Below, in pieces: positions 1 to 7,583 of a stretch of 64,000 nt of DNA. Origin of the DNA: Bradyrhizobium manausense (GTDB lineage: Bacteria > Pseudomonadota > Alphaproteobacteria > Rhizobiales > Xanthobacteraceae); assembly GCF_018130615.1 (NCBI RefSeq), contig NZ_JAFCKB010000001.1:711529-775528 (forward strand). Direction: 5' to 3'. Every line of letters begins with the position of its first letter. Positions within the stretch are counted from its first letter, which is position 1. The position numbers and the translations under genes were made by a program. The notes beneath the pieces were generated by a model. The model was given only the letters and a program-made list of their open reading frames with translations. It did no database searches and was not told the DNA's origin.

Positions 1-207
1 GTGGGTGCCGATCTCAAGCAGGGTAGCCCGGCAGGACAGGCGATAGATCAGGCTGAACAATTGACCCAACATGATCGAACTCCACTGTTGATCATGGGAG
101 ACAACAATAAACCTCGCGCCTTTCACGCGGTTTTCGTGGCGCAGGAAAATGGCTTCGTCGAAGACCGGCGTGATGTCGTCGGAACAGATGGCATGAAGTC
201 GCCTCAC
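1..207 (-). CDS. possible start of an unidentified gene leaving the left edge
   Basis: A minus-strand frame stays open from a GTG at 207 to the window edge, directly downstream of the glutamine-synthetase-like gene. It reads with residues such as ITPVFDEAIFLRHENR and ARFIVVSHDQQW, but I recognise no family and there is no clear ribosome binding site. The plus strand is also open here, so coding on either strand is uncertain. Confidence 0.25.
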   Translation of the reverse strand, partial: MRRLHAICSDDITPVFDEAIFLRHENRVKGARFIVVSHDQQWSSIMLGQLFSLIYRLSCRATLLEIGTH

Positions 208-220
208 AGCGCCGTGAGGC
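201..220. other. small hairpin after the GS-like gene
   Basis: GCCTCAC and GTGAGGC form a perfect 7-base inverted repeat around a 6-base loop, 9 bases past the stop of the minus-strand glutamine-synthetase-like gene. No T-run follows, so a factor-independent terminator is unproven; it may only stabilise the transcript end. Confidence 0.35.
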
Positions 221-228
221 GGTCTCCC

Positions 229-1665
229 TCAAAACATCTCAAAATATTCGCGATGCTCCCAGTCGGTCACCTCCGCCAGGAAGCGGTCGATCTCGGCGTT
301 CTTGATGTGGGTGTAATAGTCCACGAACTCCGCGCCGAACTTTTCGCGGAAGAACGGATCGTCCTTCAGCGCGGAGACCGCATCCCGCAACGACTTCGGC
401 AGCAGCGGGGCCTTGGTCTCGTAGGGCGTGTCGGCCGAGGGGCCGGGATCGAGCTTGCGGTCGACGCCGTCGAGGCCGGCGAGGATCTGCGCGGCCATGT
501 AGAGATAGGGATTGGCGGCGGGCTCCCCGACCCGGTTTTCCAGGCGGGTGGCGGCATCGCCGGCGCCGCCGAGCACGCGGATCATCACGCCGCGATTGTC
601 GCGGCCCCAGATCGCGCGGTCGGGCGCCAGCGAATAGGAGCGGTAGCGCTTGTAGCCATTGATGGTCGGCGTCGTGAACACGGTGGCCGCACGGGCGTGA
701 TCGAGCAGGCCGGCGAGATAGGCGCGGCCAAATTCGCTGAGCGGCTGGCCGGCCTCTTTCGCCATGAAAAGATTGTCACCGCTCGCGCGCGAGACGATCG
801 ATTGATGCAGGTGCCAGCCGCTCGCGAACAGGTTCGGTAGCTTTGGCCGGCACATGAAGGTGGCGTGATAGCCGTGGCGGTGCGCGATCTGCTTCACGGC
901 GGAGCGAAACAGCACCATATTGTCTGCGGGCTCGAGGCCCTTCTTCGGCGCGAAGGTGAATTCGCACTGGCTCGGTCCAAACTCCACCTCGACCGAGCGC
1001 AGCGGCAGCCCGAGCGCGACGATATCGCGGCGCAGGATCTCCAGCACCGGCTCCATCTGATCGAAGCGCTGCTCGGTGAGATATTGATAGCCGTGAGACA
1101 GCAGGCTCACCGAGGGCGGGGTGCCCGGTTGGCCGGCGTCCTCGGGGCGCATATGGGGGTCGTCGAGCTTGAAGATGTGGAATTCGACCTCGAGGCCCGC
1201 AACAAAATCGTGGCCGTGGCGGCCGAGCTCGTCGAGCACCTTGCGATAGAGCCCGCGCGTCGCGAACGGCACCGGGCGGCCGTCATTGAAATAGAGGTCG
1301 CACAGCACCCAGCCGGTCGCCGGCGCCCACGGCAAGACGCGAAACGTGGTGGGATCGGCGACCATCAGCACGTCGGCCGCACCCTCCATCTCCTTCATGC
1401 CGAAGCCGCCGCCCGCGGTGAACACCGGAAACACCGTGCGGTGCGAGGTGTCCTTGGCGAGCATGGTGGTAGTGATGGAGCAGCCGTTCTCCAACGACGC
1501 AATCGCTTCGGAGGCGATGATGGTCTTGCCACGCAAGATGCCGTGCTGGTCGGGAAAGGCGAGGCGGATGACCTCGAGATTCCTGTCCTCGACGAGACGG
1601 CGCATGCGCGCGGCCGCGTCCTTCTGTTCATCCGACCACAGCGCATGACGCGCGACGAAAGTCAC
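229..1665 (-). CDS. glutamine synthetase-family gamma-glutamyl ligase
   Basis: A 478-residue member of the glutamine synthetase superfamily, which joins glutamate to ammonia or an amine using ATP. The fold markers are visible: GLEVEFHIF near 157-165, EVEFGPSQCEF near 226-236, GWHLHQS near 283-289, NGYKRYRSYSLAP near 336-348, and RLENRVGEPAANPYL near 374-388. It starts with GTG at 1665 behind GGGAG. Its neighbour is a Rieske oxygenase rather than nitrogen-assimilation genes, so a catabolic role on an amine is more likely than ammonia assimilation; relatives such as PuuA and the aniline-pathway enzymes gamma-glutamylate amines. The substrate cannot be read from sequence. Confidence 0.88.
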   Translation of the reverse strand: MTFVARHALWSDEQKDAAARMRRLVEDRNLEVIRLAFPDQHGILRGKTIIASEAIASLENGCSITTTMLAKDTSHRTVFPVFTAGGGFGMKEMEGAADVLMVADPTTFRVLPWAPATGWVLCDLYFNDGRPVPFATRGLYRKVLDELGRHGHDFVAGLEVEFHIFKLDDPHMRPEDAGQPGTPPSVSLLSHGYQYLTEQRFDQMEPVLEILRRDIVALGLPLRSVEVEFGPSQCEFTFAPKKGLEPADNMVLFRSAVKQIAHRHGYHATFMCRPKLPNLFASGWHLHQSIVSRASGDNLFMAKEAGQPLSEFGRAYLAGLLDHARAATVFTTPTINGYKRYRSYSLAPDRAIWGRDNRGVMIRVLGGAGDAATRLENRVGEPAANPYLYMAAQILAGLDGVDRKLDPGPSADTPYETKAPLLPKSLRDAVSALKDDPFFREKFGAEFVDYYTHIKNAEIDRFLAEVTDWEHREYFEMF

Positions 1666-1691
1666 TTGGCCACTCCCTCAACTGCCGTAGG

Positions 1692-1770
1692 GTGGGCAAA
1701 GCGAAGCGTGCCCACGATCTGTGTCCATCACGGAGAAATGGTGGGCACGGCGCGTTGCGCCTTTGCCCAC
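1692..1770. repeat. nested palindromic intergenic repeat (GTGGGCA type)
   Basis: Two hairpins, 1692-1715 (GTGGGCA paired with TGCCCAC) and 1741-1770, lie inside an outer pairing of GTGGGCAAAG with CTTTGCCCAC. It sits between two minus-strand genes and resembles the small palindromic elements scattered through Bradyrhizobium intergenic DNA. Confidence 0.6.
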
Positions 1771-1793
1771 TCTATGGGAGCGGTGCACGAACG

Positions 1794-3152
1794 TCACTCC
1801 GCCGCTGTCAGCCGGTGCACATTATCGGCGATCTCCTTCGGTACCGGCGCGGTCCACGGCGCGCCGCGGCGGCGCTTGACGTCGACTTCCATCCAGTAGG
1901 TCTCCCAGCCGCGGGTTGGCCCGATGCCGTCCATGGTCGCCGGACCCTGGATGCTGCGCGCATTGGCCGCGTCCAGGAACAGCATCGGCTTTTCGCCGCC
2001 GCCGACCTTCTCGATCTCCTGCCGCAGCAGGCGGCGGTATTGCACGATCGCCTTGTCGCTCGACCCGAGATGCTCCTTGGTGCGGTCCTGGATCGCGCCC
2101 ATCGATTCCACCGCCCACTGGTCGTGGACGTTGATGTCGTTGCCCATGCCGGTATAGGTCGCGGTCTGCTGCTCGTGCGGGTCGAAACCGTAATCGTTGG
2201 CTTTGTTCTTGCGCGATTTGTAATCCGGCAGCTCATAGAGCTCGAGCCGCTGGTCGCGCATCTTCTGCTTGTCGACCGGGTTGGAATAGCTGGTGAAGAT
2301 CGCGTACCAGTAGCAGTTCTCGTCATCGACCGGCACGTGCCACTGCGTGATCGTCATCTCCGTGCTCATCGGGATGACGAAGCCATGCGGGAAGAGCTGG
2401 TTGGTGACGCGCACATGGGTGCGCTCCTCGTCGATCTCGCGCAGCGCGATCAGCCGCAGGCCGTATTCGGTGTGCTCGACATTGATGATCGGGCGGTCGT
2501 ATTCGCGCAGGATCTTTGTCATCGGCAAATCGCTTCCCGCGGATGCGCCCCGGAATTGCTTGCCGTAAGCGGTGGAGGTGTCCTCGTCCTCGAAGAAGCG
2601 GTGCAGATAGGAGGCGTGCGCGGGATCGATGCCGACCTCCAGCGCCTGCAGCCAGTTGCAGGCCATGTGGCCCTTGAAGGCAAAGGTGTGTGTGCCGGGC
2701 GCGACGAAGCAATCGATCTCGGGGAATGCCGGCGGCTCGCCCCTGCCGAGATAGGCCCAGAGGATGCCGCTCTTCTCCACCACGGGATACGAACGCTGGC
2801 GGATGTTCTGGCAGAGCTTTGAGTCCTTCGGCTCGGCTGGCGTCTCGATGCATTGGCCGGTGGCGTCGAACAGCCAGCCGTGGAAAGCGCAGCGCAGCCC
2901 GCCATGTTCGAGCCGACCAAAGGCGAGGTCGGCGCCGCGATGCGCGCAATGGCGGTCGATCAGGCCGTAGCGCCCCTGCTCGTCGCGGAACAGCACCAGG
3001 TTCTCGCCGAGCAACTTCACGGGACGGATCGGCCGCTCGCCCTCGAGTTCATCGACCAGCGCCGCCGGCTGCCAGTAGCTCCGCATCAGCTTGCCGCAGG
3101 GGTCCTTCGGCCCGGTGCGGGTGATCAGGTCGTTCTGCTCCTGGCTCATCAT
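1794..3152 (-). CDS. Rieske non-haem iron aromatic oxygenase, large subunit
   Basis: A 452-residue oxygenase alpha subunit of the phthalate 4,5-dioxygenase type, which hydroxylates aromatic rings or demethylates aryl ethers. The Rieske [2Fe-2S] ligands are C69, H71, C88 and H91 (HCAHRG and CAFHGW). The mononuclear iron ligands fit D176, H179 and H184 in GIDPAHASYLH. This class needs a separate reductase, and none is encoded nearby. It lies upstream of the glutamine-synthetase-like gene on the same strand, 128 bases apart, and is divergent from an IclR regulator that probably controls it. Substrate unknown. Confidence 0.9.
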   Translation of the reverse strand: MMSQEQNDLITRTGPKDPCGKLMRSYWQPAALVDELEGERPIRPVKLLGENLVLFRDEQGRYGLIDRHCAHRGADLAFGRLEHGGLRCAFHGWLFDATGQCIETPAEPKDSKLCQNIRQRSYPVVEKSGILWAYLGRGEPPAFPEIDCFVAPGTHTFAFKGHMACNWLQALEVGIDPAHASYLHRFFEDEDTSTAYGKQFRGASAGSDLPMTKILREYDRPIINVEHTEYGLRLIALREIDEERTHVRVTNQLFPHGFVIPMSTEMTITQWHVPVDDENCYWYAIFTSYSNPVDKQKMRDQRLELYELPDYKSRKNKANDYGFDPHEQQTATYTGMGNDINVHDQWAVESMGAIQDRTKEHLGSSDKAIVQYRRLLRQEIEKVGGGEKPMLFLDAANARSIQGPATMDGIGPTRGWETYWMEVDVKRRRGAPWTAPVPKEIADNVHRLTAAE

Positions 3153-3183
3153 GGCGAGTGCATCCCTTGTGGAGTGGCGTTTG

Positions 3184-3208
3184 TTCGCCTATTGAACGAA
3201 TGGGCGAA
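3184..3208. promoter_or_regulatory. candidate IclR operator in a divergent promoter
   Basis: The arms TTCGCCTATT and AATGGGCGAA pair at 9 of 10 positions around a 5-base centre. The 25-base palindrome lies between the oxygenase gene and the IclR gene, where an IclR-family dimer or tetramer would be expected to bind. Seen directly as a palindrome; the binding protein is inferred. Confidence 0.55.
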
Positions 3209-3264
3209 TTATGACAGGCTTGGGATCGGCAGCAAGCACTATTTTGCAGGATTGTCCCGAGCCC

Positions 3265-4050
3265 ATGCCCAAGCTGAAGCGCAGCGAGACTGACGAGCGC
3301 GCGACGGATTTCGTCGAGGCCCTCGATCGTGGCCTGCGTCTGCTGCAGTGCTTCGGCACCAGTGCAGGCCCAATGACGCTGAGCGATCTCGCCCGCGCCG
3401 CCGATCTGCCGCGCGCCACTGCGCGGCGCATGCTGTTCACGCTTCAGCGTGGCGGTTTCGTCTCCGGTGACGGCAAGCTGTTTTCGCTGACCCCGCATGT
3501 GCTGACGCTGGCGGCGTCCTATTTGCGTTCCAATCAGCTCGTCGCGGTGTTGCAACCGGTGCTCGATCGCGTCGCAACCGCGGCGAACGAAATCTCCTCG
3601 CTCGCGGTGCTCGACGGCGACGACGTCGTGTTCATCGCCCGCAGCAGCCCGGCGCGCATGTTCTCCGGTGGATTGGAGATCGGCTACCGGCTGCCGGCGT
3701 TCTGCACCTCGGTCGGCCGCGCCATGCTCGGTCAGTTCGACGACACCGATCTGCTTGTCCGCCTGAAGAAGACGAGGCGTGAGGCGCTGACGCCGCAGAC
3801 GGTGACCGACCCGAAGACGCTGCTCGCGCACATTGCGGCTGATAGATCGCAGGGCCATTCGCTGGTCGATCGCGAAGCCGAGCCGCATTTCCGCTCGATC
3901 TCCGTGCCCGTGCGCCGCTACGACGACGTGATCGTCGCCGCCATCAACATGGGTGCCCATGTCGACCGCGTGCCGGCGCAGGAATTGATCGACCGCTTCC
4001 TGCCGCTGTTGCGGGAGGGGGCGGAGGCGGTGCGCTCGCAATTGCTGTAG
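3265..4050 (+). CDS. IclR-family transcriptional regulator
   Basis: About 261 residues from ATG 3265; an upstream in-frame ATG at 3211 lies next to the operator-like palindrome and is less likely. The N-terminal winged helix (MTLSDLARAADLPRATARRM) is followed by the IclR effector domain, with RLPAFCTSVGRAMLG and a C-terminal SISVPVRRYDDVIVAAINMG. PcaR and PobR, which respond to aromatic acids, have this architecture. Its divergent position makes it the likely regulator of the Rieske oxygenase and GS-like genes. The inducer is unknown. Confidence 0.9.
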   Translation: MPKLKRSETDERATDFVEALDRGLRLLQCFGTSAGPMTLSDLARAADLPRATARRMLFTLQRGGFVSGDGKLFSLTPHVLTLAASYLRSNQLVAVLQPVLDRVATAANEISSLAVLDGDDVVFIARSSPARMFSGGLEIGYRLPAFCTSVGRAMLGQFDDTDLLVRLKKTRREALTPQTVTDPKTLLAHIAADRSQGHSLVDREAEPHFRSISVPVRRYDDVIVAAINMGAHVDRVPAQELIDRFLPLLREGAEAVRSQLL

Positions 4051-4088
4051 TTGACGCCAATCCCCCAACGTCGGCGTCTGTGCTATTG

Positions 4089-4097
4089 TGCTATAAT
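4089..4097 (+). promoter_or_regulatory. extended -10 promoter element
   Basis: TGCTATAAT matches the extended -10 consensus TGnTATAAT exactly and lies 28 bases before the PRC-barrel start codon. No good -35 is visible at the normal distance, which extended -10 promoters tolerate. Confidence 0.5.
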
Positions 4098-4125
4098 GTA
4101 CCTACACAACACCAGGGAGCACGCC

Positions 4126-4458
4126 ATGCAACACACCATGGTTCCCAGTGATCGCGTGGAGCACGTCGCCGTCTATGGTTGTGACGGCACCAAGCTCGGC
4201 ACGATCGAGCGATTGATGCTCGACAAGGTGAGCGGAACGGTTGCCTATGCGGTGATCAAGACCGGCAGGCCATTCGGTGCCCACCATCACTACCCCGTGC
4301 AATGGAGCGCGCTGAAATATGATCCGGGACGTCAGGCCTTCCAGGTCGAGCTGACGCCGGAGCAATTGAGCAGCGGCCCCTGCGAGGTCGATGGCGATGA
4401 GTTCGACTGGGGCGACCGCTCGCGGTCCTACCAGCATCCGAATTATTGGTCGATCTAG
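4126..4458 (+). CDS. PRC-barrel domain protein
   Basis: A 110-residue protein from ATG 4126 with AGGGAG just upstream. The sequence KLGTIERLMLDKVSGTVAYAVI is the typical PRC-barrel strand pattern, a fold that binds RNA or other proteins (as in RimM and the photosynthetic reaction centre H subunit). No membrane segment is seen. It is a single-gene unit with its own promoter-like element, and is common as a stress-linked stand-alone protein in Rhizobiales. Cellular role unknown. Confidence 0.8.
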   Translation: MQHTMVPSDRVEHVAVYGCDGTKLGTIERLMLDKVSGTVAYAVIKTGRPFGAHHHYPVQWSALKYDPGRQAFQVELTPEQLSSGPCEVDGDEFDWGDRSRSYQHPNYWSI

Positions 4459-4544
4459 GCGATCGAATTTCATTCGTCGCGCTGCCACGCCGCCTCGCAC
4501 GCCCTGTCGTGCCCGCGATATCCTCCGCTCATCGGCGCCGAGCG

Positions 4545-4937
4545 CTACCGGTTGCGCATCCAGTCGGCGAGGCCTGATATCGCGCGATCGAGGTCCTGCC
4601 GCGCGGCGCTATCCGTGATGGTCTCTTCCATCGCGCCGCGCATGCAAGCCATCCACGAGTCGCGTTCGGCATCGCCGATGGCAAAGCCGATATGCCGCTG
4701 CCGCAATCGGGGATGGCCTTTCTCGGGGGTGTAGAGCTTTGGGCCGCCGGTCCATTCCGTCAGATAGCGCTTCAGCACGTCCCTGATCAGGCCGAGGTCG
4801 TCGGCATGCATCGCGCGGATGATCTTCGCTTCCGGCAGCGAGTCCATGCGGTCGTAAAAGCTGTCGACCAGACGGTCGATCGTGGCACTGCCGCCGATCC
4901 GCTCGAACATGGAGGTGGTGACGTCGCTGTCGGTCAT
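4545..4937 (-). CDS. truncated haemoglobin, group II type
   Basis: A 130-residue truncated globin. The start FERIGGSATIDRLVDSFYDRM has the B-helix Tyr, RLRQRHIGFAI carries the proximal His, and DSWMACM has the Trp typical of group II. Such proteins bind O2 or NO and are linked to oxygen handling or NO detoxification. ATG 4937 lies only 2 bases past the boxR stop, so it is almost certainly co-transcribed with boxR, suggesting a link to the oxygen-dependent benzoyl-CoA epoxidase. That link is inference. Confidence 0.85.
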   Translation of the reverse strand: MTDSDVTTSMFERIGGSATIDRLVDSFYDRMDSLPEAKIIRAMHADDLGLIRDVLKRYLTEWTGGPKLYTPEKGHPRLRQRHIGFAIGDAERDSWMACMRGAMEETITDSAARQDLDRAISGLADWMRNR

Positions 4938-4939
4938 CT

Positions 4940-5848
4940 CTACAGCGCTACACTGCGCAGCCCAAAGCTGCGCGCCTCGTTCTGCAGCACCGGCCGCACC
5001 GCATCGATCAGTCGCGCAGCGGCCGCATCGACGCTGAGCCCTGCCGTATCCACGACCGCCGTTGCACGTGCGTAAAGCGGTTCGCGGCTGAGCAGGATGT
5101 TGCGCAATTCGGCCATCGCGGAGCGGTCATCCGCCATCGGGCGGAGATCGCCCTGGCGGCGGACGCGGGCCATGTGCTCTTCGGGCTCGGCCTTCAGCCA
5201 GATCGTGTAGAACGAGGTCAGGATCTGGTCGAAGGTCAGCGGCTCGGAGACGATGCCGCCGCCGGTCGCCAGCACCATCAGTTCGTTGCGTGCAAGCAGC
5301 TGCTGCAGCGCGGCCTGCTCCAGGCGGCGAAAACCTTCCTGGCCGTAGAGCGCGATGATCTCGGCGACCGAGAGGCCGTTCTGCTGCTCGATCTCCTTGT
5401 TGAGCTCGACAAAGCTCCAGCCGATCTTCTTCGCCAGCATGCGCCCAAGCGTGGATTTGCCGGCGCCGCGCAGGCCGATCAGCGCGATGCCGCAGAACGG
5501 CGCGCGCCGCGGCGCAGTTGCGCTGCCGCCGGCGAGCAGGTCTTTTGCTTGGGCAATCTGGCCCGGTGTCGCCTTGCGGAGGAGATCGCGAAACATCTGC
5601 CAGTCCGGTGTCGGATCGGCGGAGGGGAGCAGATCTTCGAGATGCGCGCCCATCGCGTCGGAGACGCGGCGCAGCAGCACGATGGAGACATTGCCCTTGC
5701 CGCTCTCGAGCTGCGCGATGTAGCGCTCCGAAATTCCTGATACTTTGGCGAGCACCTTGCGCGACATGCCGCGCAGCGCGCGCATGGTGCGCACGCGCTG
5801 CCCGAGTTGTTCGAGAAAGTGGGATTCGGCGTCGGGACTGTCGGTCAT
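4940..5848 (-). CDS. boxR: BoxR/BzdR-type regulator (HTH fused to a shikimate-kinase-like domain)
   Basis: A 302-residue fusion. Residues 12-72 form an XRE helix-turn-helix (MSRKVLAKVSGISERYIAQLE), and from about 118 a shikimate-kinase-like domain has Walker A GLRGAGKST (125-133) and ATGGGIV. This architecture defines the BzdR/BoxR family, repressors of benzoate genes that sense benzoyl-CoA. It faces the benzoate-CoA ligase gene across about 120 bases, as expected. It is not a true AroK, because of the HTH fusion and the genomic context. The globin gene follows in the same transcript. Confidence 0.93.
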   Translation of the reverse strand: MTDSPDAESHFLEQLGQRVRTMRALRGMSRKVLAKVSGISERYIAQLESGKGNVSIVLLRRVSDAMGAHLEDLLPSADPTPDWQMFRDLLRKATPGQIAQAKDLLAGGSATAPRRAPFCGIALIGLRGAGKSTLGRMLAKKIGWSFVELNKEIEQQNGLSVAEIIALYGQEGFRRLEQAALQQLLARNELMVLATGGGIVSEPLTFDQILTSFYTIWLKAEPEEHMARVRRQGDLRPMADDRSAMAELRNILLSREPLYARATAVVDTAGLSVDAAAARLIDAVRPVLQNEARSFGLRSVAL

Positions 5849-5892
5849 GAGCCTTCTTTACAGGGGTCCTGCGGCGCGTTTTAATGAAACAT

Positions 5893-5925
5893 AGTGCCTG
5901 CTGGCATTGACAGCAAGCTGTCACA
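5893..5925. promoter_or_regulatory. palindrome and half-site in the boxR-bclA divergent region
   Basis: TGACAGC and GCTGTCA (5910-5925) form a perfect 7-base inverted repeat around AA, overlapping a TTGACA box at 5909. Just before it, ATAGTGCCTG (5893-5902) matches 8 of 10 bases of an arm of the palindrome ahead of boxC. An A+T-rich stretch with TATAAT lies near 5942. This is a plausible regulatory site, but which protein binds which element is unknown. Confidence 0.45.
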
Positions 5926-5969
5926 ATGTCTTTCTATGAATTATAATTCTAAATTCAGGGGAGACGACG

Positions 5970-7511
5970 GTGAGCGAGGGATCCTACAACGCGGTGACCT
6001 GGCTGCTCGACCGTAACGTCGAGGAGGGCCGGGAAGGCAAGCTCGCCTTCGACGACACCGTCTCGCGGCTCAGCTATGGCGAGCTCCAGCGTGAGACCCG
6101 GCGCGCCGCCAACATGCTGCGCCGGCTCGGCGTCCGCCGCGAGGAACGCGTGGCGATGATCATGCTGGATACGGTCGATTTCCCGGTCGTGTTTTTGGGC
6201 GCGATCCGCGCCGGCGTCGTGCCGGTGCCGCTGAACACGCTGCTGACCGCGGACCAATACGCCTACATCCTCGCCGACTGCCGCGCCCGCGTGCTGTTCG
6301 TCTCCGAGGCGCTCTATCCCGTCATCAAGGACGTGGTCGGCCGCATGCCTGATCTTGAGCACGTCGTGGTGTCCGGCGCCAAGCAGAACGGGCACAAGCA
6401 GCTCGCGGAGGAGCTCGCGGGCGAGAGCGACCAGTTCACAACGGCCGCGACGCATCCGGACGAGCCGGCGTTCTGGCTCTATTCGTCGGGCTCGACCGGC
6501 ATGCCCAAGGGCGTGCGCCACATTCATTCCAACATGCAGGCGACCGCCGATACCTATGCGAAACAAGTGCTCGGCATCCGCGAGAGCGACGTGTGCCTGT
6601 CCGCAGCAAAACTGTTCTTCGCTTATGGCCTCGGCAATGCATTGACGTTTCCGATGTCGGTCGGCGCAAGCGTGATCCTCAATAGCGAACGCCCGACGCC
6701 GCCGCGCATGTTCGACCTGATGAACCGCTACAATCCGTCGATCTTCTACGGCGTGCCGACGCTGTTTGCGGCGATGCTGAATGACGAAGCGATGAAGAGT
6801 GAGCGCGGCGGCAAGTCCTTGCGCATCTGCACCTCGGCCGGTGAGGCGCTGCCGGAATCCGTCGGCAGCAGCTGGAAATCGCGCTTCGGCGTCGACATCC
6901 TCGACGGCGTCGGCTCGACCGAGCTCTTGCACATCTTCCTGTCGAACGCGCCGGGCGACATCAAATACGGCTCCTCCGGCAAGCCGGTGCCGGGCTATGC
7001 GGTGCGGCTCGTCAACGAGGCCGGTCAGGACGTCGCCGATGGCGAGGTCGGCGAGCTCCTGGTCGATGCCCCCTCCGCCGGCGAGGGCTACTGGAACCAG
7101 CGCCACAAGAGCCGCCGCACGTTCGAGGGCCCGTGGACCCGCACCGGTGACAAATATGTCCGCGACACCGAGGGACGCTACACCTTCTGCGGCCGCGCCG
7201 ACGACATGTTCAAGGTCTCCGGCATCTGGGTCTCGCCGTTCGAGGTCGAGAGCGCGCTGATCACGCATCCGGCCGTGCTGGAGGCTGCCGTCGTGCCCGA
7301 AGCCGATCCGGAGGGGCTCTTGAAGCCGAAAGCGTTCGTCGTGCTGCGCCCGGGTGTGAAGACGAACGACCTTCAGGAAATGCTGAAGGAGCACGTCAAG
7401 CAGAAGATCGGCCCGTGGAAATATCCGCGCTGGATCGACGTGGTGGAATCACTGCCGAAGACGGCAACGGGAAAGATCCAGCGGTTCAAACTGCGCGAGG
7501 GCGCGAATTGA
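5970..7511 (+). CDS. bclA: benzoate-CoA ligase
   Basis: A 513-residue acyl-adenylate-forming enzyme that activates benzoate to benzoyl-CoA with ATP and CoA, the entry step of the box pathway. The AMP-binding P-loop YSSGSTGMPKGV lies at 171-182, VGSTELLHIF is the adenine-binding region, and the C-terminal LPKTATGKIQR carries the catalytic lysine. It starts with GTG 5970 behind AGGGGAGA. Its position beside boxR, boxC and boxB supports benzoate, rather than another aryl acid, as substrate. Confidence 0.93.
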   Translation: MSEGSYNAVTWLLDRNVEEGREGKLAFDDTVSRLSYGELQRETRRAANMLRRLGVRREERVAMIMLDTVDFPVVFLGAIRAGVVPVPLNTLLTADQYAYILADCRARVLFVSEALYPVIKDVVGRMPDLEHVVVSGAKQNGHKQLAEELAGESDQFTTAATHPDEPAFWLYSSGSTGMPKGVRHIHSNMQATADTYAKQVLGIRESDVCLSAAKLFFAYGLGNALTFPMSVGASVILNSERPTPPRMFDLMNRYNPSIFYGVPTLFAAMLNDEAMKSERGGKSLRICTSAGEALPESVGSSWKSRFGVDILDGVGSTELLHIFLSNAPGDIKYGSSGKPVPGYAVRLVNEAGQDVADGEVGELLVDAPSAGEGYWNQRHKSRRTFEGPWTRTGDKYVRDTEGRYTFCGRADDMFKVSGIWVSPFEVESALITHPAVLEAAVVPEADPEGLLKPKAFVVLRPGVKTNDLQEMLKEHVKQKIGPWKYPRWIDVVESLPKTATGKIQRFKLREGAN

Positions 7512-7519
7512 GTGGCCTC

Positions 7520-7561
7520 GTCATTCCGGGTCGGCTCGCGTTGCGATCCGTCCGGAATGAC
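7520..7561. repeat. short palindromic repeat (GTCATTCCGG type)
   Basis: GTCATTCCGG and CCGGAATGAC are perfect 10-base arms enclosing 22 bases. The element sits between bclA and the hydrolase gene and belongs to the same family as copies near 24.6, 27.9, 39.7 and 53.06 kb. Confidence 0.65.
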
Positions 7562-7583
7562 GGAAATGAACGGGAACGACAGC

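Noticed and set aside
3049-4068. Long open frame antisense to the IclR gene
   Set aside because: High GC keeps the opposite strand open; the plus frame has clear IclR domains and a ribosome site.
4940-5848. Annotation as shikimate kinase AroK
   Set aside because: The HTH fusion and divergent position beside bclA identify BoxR; AroK is about 170-200 residues without HTH.
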